A DNA stretch of 64,000 nt, from assembly GCA_036501625.1 (NCBI GenBank), contig DASXZY010000038.1, forward strand, positions 85,057 to 149,056. The letters are read 5' to 3'. Shown here piece by piece: positions 60,385 through 64,000 of the stretch. The notes under the pieces are model-generated. The model was not told where the DNA came from. It was given only the letters and a program-made list of their open reading frames with translations, and did not search any database. The translations under genes and the position numbers were made by a program. Within the stretch, counting starts at the first letter, position 1. Each line of letters opens with the position of its first letter. Origin of the DNA: Palsa-1400 sp036501625 (GTDB lineage: Bacteria; Verrucomicrobiota; Verrucomicrobiia; Limisphaerales; Palsa-1400).

Positions 60385-61280
60385 GAAATCGAGAAATAAT
60401 CGGCGCCCTGGTAGTTGCCATCGGCGGTCTTGGCGATTTGCATCAATACGTCATTGAGCAGGGTGCTGGCGCCGATGCGAAACAAGTCCGGCGTGAGCCA
60501 GTCGTCGCCCAGCGTTTCTTTGACCATGACCAGGTAGGCCAGCGATTGCTTGGCGGTGCGGATGCCGCCGGCGGGCTTCATGCCGATGCGCAGGCCGGTC
60601 GCAAAAAAATAATCGCGAATGGCTTCAAGCATCACCAGCGTGACCGGCATGGTCGCGGCCGGCTGCACTTTGCCGGTGGATGTCTTGATAAAATCAGCGC
60701 CCGCCTCCATCGCGATCTGGCTGGCCAGGCGCACGTTGTCGTAGGTGACCAATTCGCCTGTTTCCAAAATGACCTTGAGATGGCTGTCCCCGCACGCGGC
60801 CTTCACGGCGGCGATTTCATCGAACATTTTGCGATGCTCGCCCGCCAGGAACGCGCCGCGGTCGATGACCATGTCAATCTCCTCGGCGCCGTCGCCCGCC
60901 GCGCGGCGGGTTTCCTCCAATTTGGTGCGCAACGGATATTGCCCGCTGGGAAAACCGGTGGCGACTGAGGCGATCTTGACAGCGGAACGCTCCCCCAGAA
61001 AACGCCGGGCATGGCGCACCAAATTGGGATAAACGCAAACCGCCGCGCAGGACGGAACATCATATTTCGGCTCGGCTGGCTGAAGGGCCTTGCGGCAAAG
61101 ATACGCGACGCGGCCCGGCGTGTCTTTTCCCTCCAGCGTTGTCAAGTCGATCATGGAAACGGCCATTTTCAGGCCGGCCAATTTCGCGCTGGTCTTGATG
61201 CTGCGCTTCGTGAACGAGGCGGCGCGCTCTTCAACCGTCACCTGGTCGATCGTCGGCACGCTGGCAAAAGTCGTTGTCAT
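60381..61280 (-). CDS. deoC: Deoxyribose-phosphate aldolase
   Basis: A 299-aa class I aldolase splitting 2-deoxyribose 5-phosphate into acetaldehyde and glyceraldehyde 3-phosphate. The Schiff-base lysine is Lys199 in DFIKTSTGK and the proton-relay lysine is in MKPAGGIRT. The ATG at 61280 overlaps the stop of the upstream half ALDH (ATGA); longer frames add residues of that gene. It overlaps the full ALDH by 4 nt. It is longer than E. coli DeoC because of an amino-terminal helix (TVEERAASFTKRSIKTSAK). Confidence 0.95.
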   Translation of the reverse strand: MTTTFASVPTIDQVTVEERAASFTKRSIKTSAKLAGLKMAVSMIDLTTLEGKDTPGRVAYLCRKALQPAEPKYDVPSCAAVCVYPNLVRHARRFLGERSAVKIASVATGFPSGQYPLRTKLEETRRAAGDGAEEIDMVIDRGAFLAGEHRKMFDEIAAVKAACGDSHLKVILETGELVTYDNVRLASQIAMEAGADFIKTSTGKVQPAATMPVTLVMLEAIRDYFFATGLRIGMKPAGGIRTAKQSLAYLVMVKETLGDDWLTPDLFRIGASTLLNDVLMQIAKTADGNYQGADYFSIS

Positions 61281-62152
61281 AGCCCGATGGGATGCCATGC
61301 TGTTTTGAACTCGACGGTGTCGGCTATCCAGTATGGGTTTTCGGCGGAGTCGGTGAACCACTCCTCCGCCGTCATTTTGCGCGCCGCGTAACGCTTCAAA
61401 TTGATGGCCGTGCCGCTTTGCAAGGCTTGGTGCGTCTCCTCCGCGCTGGAGGCATTGACGATGGCGTTGATGTCATTATGGCTGGCGAGATGCGAGATCA
61501 ATTCGCCGCGCTTTCCCGCCAGAATGTTCACGACGCCGCCCGGCAAATCGCTGGTGGCGAGAATTTCCGCGAAGGTCAGCGCGGGCAGCGGAAATTTATC
61601 CGAAGCCACCAGCACGGCGCTGTTGCCCGTCAAGATGGCCGGCGCCGCCAGCGAAATCAGCGGCAGGAGCGAAGGCTCATCCGGCGCCAGCGCGGCCACG
61701 ACGCCGGTCGGTTCGGGAATGGTAAAATTGAAATGCGAGCTTGCCACCGGATTGACCGCGCCGAAAACCTGGGCGAATTTATCCGTCCAGCCCGCGAAAT
61801 AGACCAGCCGGTCAATGGCCAAATTGACTTCCGCGCGAGCCTTTTCCGGCGCGGCTCCGGTGGAGCGGGCGATTTCCTCCGTCATGGCCGGGGCGCGGTC
61901 TTCGAGCATCTCGGCGGCGCGGTAGAGGATTTGCCCGCGGAGATAGGCTGATTTTTTGGCCCATCCATCGCACGCGGAGCGGGCGGCGGAGACGGCATCG
62001 CGCAAATCCTTGCGGGAGGCGTGGCAGAAATTATCGAGCAGGGCGCCGCTTGGAGATGAGGCGGGAAGATACCGGCCGCTTTCACCGCGGACGAAGTTGC
62101 CGCCGATGTAAAGCTTGTACGTTTTGCGAACATCCAGGCGCAGGGCATTCAT
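61277..62152 (-). CDS. Half-length aldehyde dehydrogenase homologue without active site
   Basis: A 291-aa protein containing the amino-terminal NAD-binding half of an ALDH (KTYKLYIGGNFVRGESGRYL; LLPLISLAAPAILTGNSAVL). It stops before the ELGGK glutamate and the catalytic cysteine. The tail ADTVEFKTAWHPIGL is not a random run-on, which suggests a stable short form. It is the first gene of the deoC-ALDH operon and is coupled to deoC. It may form a heteromer with the full-length ALDH, or may carry and channel aldehyde; this is inference. Confidence 0.75.
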   Translation of the reverse strand: MNALRLDVRKTYKLYIGGNFVRGESGRYLPASSPSGALLDNFCHASRKDLRDAVSAARSACDGWAKKSAYLRGQILYRAAEMLEDRAPAMTEEIARSTGAAPEKARAEVNLAIDRLVYFAGWTDKFAQVFGAVNPVASSHFNFTIPEPTGVVAALAPDEPSLLPLISLAAPAILTGNSAVLVASDKFPLPALTFAEILATSDLPGGVVNILAGKRGELISHLASHNDINAIVNASSAEETHQALQSGTAINLKRYAARKMTAEEWFTDSAENPYWIADTVEFKTAWHPIGL

Positions 62153-62245
62153 GGTTCGTCACTATGCCAGAATTCGCGGGCCGCGCATCAAAAATGTGCG
62201 TTAAAAAAACGGGCCCGGCGATTTTTGCCTTTTTTTGGAGGCCGG

Positions 62246-63880
62246 ATGGCGGCATCCTTGCGAACAGGTTCTGACATGCGCCATCTTCAGCACAAATTGG
62301 CAATTGCTCGCGGCGAAATTCCGGCGGAACTTCTTTTCAAAAATGCCCGCGTGGCCAATGTCTTCAGCGGCGAAATCCATGACGGCAATGTCGCCGTCGA
62401 TGACGGGCGGATCGTTGGCTTGGGCGATTACAAAGCGCGCAAGACCATTGATCTGCGCGGCGCGTTCATGGCGCCGAGTTTGATTGACGGCCATTTTCAT
62501 CTGGAAAGCTCGCAATTGACCGCGTTCGAATTCGCGCGCGCGGTCGTCCCGCACGGCACCGGCGCGGTGGTGATTGATCCGCACGAATACGCCAACGTGC
62601 TGGGGCTGGATGGCATCCGCTACGTGCTGGAGTCCAGCAAGAACCTGCCGCTGGATTTTTTTATCATGCTGCCCTCGTGCGTCCCGGCTACGCCGCTCGA
62701 AACGGCCGGGGCGCGCATCACGGCCGATGACCTGGCCTTGATGATCGCCGACGAGCGCATCGCGGGCGTGGCGGAATTGATGAATTATCCGGGCGTTTAC
62801 CTTGGGCTGAAAAGCGAGCTGGATAAAATCGCCGTCGGCAAAGGCAAAGCCATCGACGGCCACGCGCCGGGTTTGCGCGGGAAAAATCTCAACGCCTACG
62901 CCTTGGCTGGTGTCCGCTCGGACCATGAATCGACGGAGCTGGAGGAAGCGCGGGAAAAGCTGCGGCTGGGCCTGCACATATTGCTGCGCGAAGGCAGCAC
63001 CGAGCGGAACCTGGCCGCGCTCGCGCCGCTCGTCAATGCCCACAACGCCGCCAATTGCTCCTTCGCCACCGATGACAAGCTGGCCAGCGATCTGGCCGCC
63101 GAAGGGCATATCGACCATGCCGTGCGCGAAGCCATCCGCCGCGGCATCGCGCCCATGTCCGCCTTGCAGATCGCCACCATCAACACCGCGCGCCATTACC
63201 GCCTGCAAAACCTGGGCGCCATCGCCCCGCGCTATTGGGCCGATTTTATTATTTTTGACAATTTGAAAAAATTCGCCGTCCGGCAGGTTTACAAGAAGGG
63301 CGCCCTGGTCGCGCGCGACGGCGAATACCTGGCCCGGGCGCCCTCGGCCACGCCGCTCCCGCGCGGCACCATGAATTTGCGTTGCGCGCCGTCTGACCTG
63401 GCCGTCCCGTGCGCCCGTCCGCGAAACATGCGGGTTATCGAAATCGTCCCCGACCAAATCGTCACGCGCCAAGCCATCGCTCCGGCGCGAATCGAAAAGG
63501 GGAGGGCTGTGGCCGACGTGGGGCGGGACATTCTCAAGCTGGTGGTCGTCGAGCGCCATCGGGCTACGGGCAACGTCGGCGTCGGCTTCGTGCGCGGCTT
63601 CAAATTGCGCGACGGCGCGATCGGCTCGACCGTGGCCCACGACGCGCACAACGTGGTCGTGGCCGGCACGAATGACGCGGACATCTTTCGCGTGATCCAG
63701 GCGCTGGCCAACATGCAAGGCGGGCAGATTGTGGTGCAAGGCGGCGAAGTGAAAGCGCGATTGCCCCTGCCCATCGCCGGCCTGGTTTCCGACCGGCCAT
63801 TGGAAGACGTCATCCAGCGGTTGAATGAACTCAACGCCGCTGCCCGCGCTTTGGGCTGCGACCTAGTATTACTATGTTAA
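62246..63880 (+). CDS. ade: Adenine deaminase
   Basis: A 544-aa amidohydrolase that converts adenine to hypoxanthine. It has LIDGHFHLESSQLTAFEF with the metal-binding HxH of the amidohydrolase fold, PHGTGAVVIDPHEYANVLG and an adenine-deaminase carboxy half (GFVRGFKLRDGAIGSTVAHD, VAGTNDADIFRVIQAL). The start is the ATG at 62246, 4 nt after GGAGG; the ATG at 62276 is an alternative. It is divergent from the deoC operon, and the two together suggest purine nucleoside salvage. Confidence 0.93.
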   Translation: MAASLRTGSDMRHLQHKLAIARGEIPAELLFKNARVANVFSGEIHDGNVAVDDGRIVGLGDYKARKTIDLRGAFMAPSLIDGHFHLESSQLTAFEFARAVVPHGTGAVVIDPHEYANVLGLDGIRYVLESSKNLPLDFFIMLPSCVPATPLETAGARITADDLALMIADERIAGVAELMNYPGVYLGLKSELDKIAVGKGKAIDGHAPGLRGKNLNAYALAGVRSDHESTELEEAREKLRLGLHILLREGSTERNLAALAPLVNAHNAANCSFATDDKLASDLAAEGHIDHAVREAIRRGIAPMSALQIATINTARHYRLQNLGAIAPRYWADFIIFDNLKKFAVRQVYKKGALVARDGEYLARAPSATPLPRGTMNLRCAPSDLAVPCARPRNMRVIEIVPDQIVTRQAIAPARIEKGRAVADVGRDILKLVVVERHRATGNVGVGFVRGFKLRDGAIGSTVAHDAHNVVVAGTNDADIFRVIQALANMQGGQIVVQGGEVKARLPLPIAGLVSDRPLEDVIQRLNELNAAARALGCDLVLLC

Positions 63881-63924
63881 GTATTTCCTTGCATTTTTTG
63901 GCCGCCTCCCCGATGCTGCGGGAA

Positions 63925-64000
63925 TATGGCCTGGACCAAAATGCAATGGGAGCAAAGCGCGAAGCGGCTCCCCCAGTTTCTCAGCCCGCTGGTGCAAGAC
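63925..64000 (+). CDS. Start of a gene cut off at the right edge (possible transposase)
   Basis: Only 25 codons are visible (MAWTKMQWEQSAKRLPQF, then LSPLVQD). The pattern of a tryptophan-rich start followed by LPxFLxPL recalls the openings of some IS701-like DDE transposases, but this is weak. The ATG is 44 nt after the adenine deaminase stop. No inverted repeat can be seen on this side. Confidence 0.35.

Noticed and set aside
1..64000. tRNA, rRNA or CRISPR loci
   Set aside because: I looked through the intergenic stretches and found no cloverleaf, rRNA-like sequence or array of equal repeats with spacers.

Overview
This 64 kb window is a GC-rich bacterial chromosome segment that most resembles Verrucomicrobiota, probably the Pedosphaera-like (subdivision 3) group. 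This is inferred from content. The pointers are a VPDSG-type carboxy-terminal sorting signal, several FTLIELLVV pseudopilins with H-X9-DG tails, very large secreted Ig/LamG/PA14 proteins, DUF1080 proteins and a TPR-sulfotransferase. Most of the window is housekeeping and secreted-protein genes. I see no rRNA, tRNA, CRISPR array, prophage or complete insertion sequence; a cut-off ORF at the right edge may begin a transposase.

Left part (1-16.4 kb): a leftward DUF2760-Hsp70-Hsp70 operon, divergent citrate synthase, a proline/alanine-rich protein, a 764-bp intergenic region with direct repeats and a hairpin terminator, a DEAD-box helicase, a zinc-ribbon coiled-coil protein, an HtrA protease, rlmN and a VPDSG-anchored secreted protein. 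A tight rightward cluster then carries an RluA-type pseudouridine synthase, a GGQ release-factor-like protein, FKBP and SUI1/eIF1-like proteins, followed by an HlyD/ABC/ABC-2 exporter.

Middle part (16.4-40.3 kb): two large secreted beta-proteins (1051 and 717 aa), each beside a pseudopilin gene, then glycyl-tRNA synthetase, a DUF2127 membrane protein, dusB and a DUF1080 protein. A frameshifted lipid A-type acyltransferase pseudogene, PTS enzyme I, a sugar nucleotidyltransferase and a leftward beta-hydroxyacid dehydrogenase/molybdopterin oxidoreductase/fdhD set follow. A twice-frameshifted pseudopilin, an unknown exported protein and a HEAT-repeat protein end this section. The divergent promoter region at 19.57-19.75 kb has 11-bp-phased TTGTCAC repeats on both strands, resembling two back-to-back PHO boxes.

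Right part (40.3-64 kb): a permease-prefix membrane protein with a dyad in its promoter, a GNAT, a rhomboid-purB-asparaginase-rimO operon, an M50 protease with zinc ribbons, a coiled-coil protein with a pseudopilin-like tail, a TauE transporter, DUF1080, pdxH and a TPR-sulfotransferase. A 2188-aa secreted dihaem cytochrome fusion follows. The window closes with a half-length aldehyde dehydrogenase/deoC/aldehyde dehydrogenase operon and divergent adenine deaminase, which together suggest (deoxy)nucleoside salvage.

The least conventional observations are a C-terminal segment (T/S-D-L...W...F-T/S-D...FYxV..P) shared by the three giant secreted proteins and possibly a sorting or surface module, the cytochrome fusion itself, the phased PHO-like boxes, and the repeat/terminator region ahead of the helicase.
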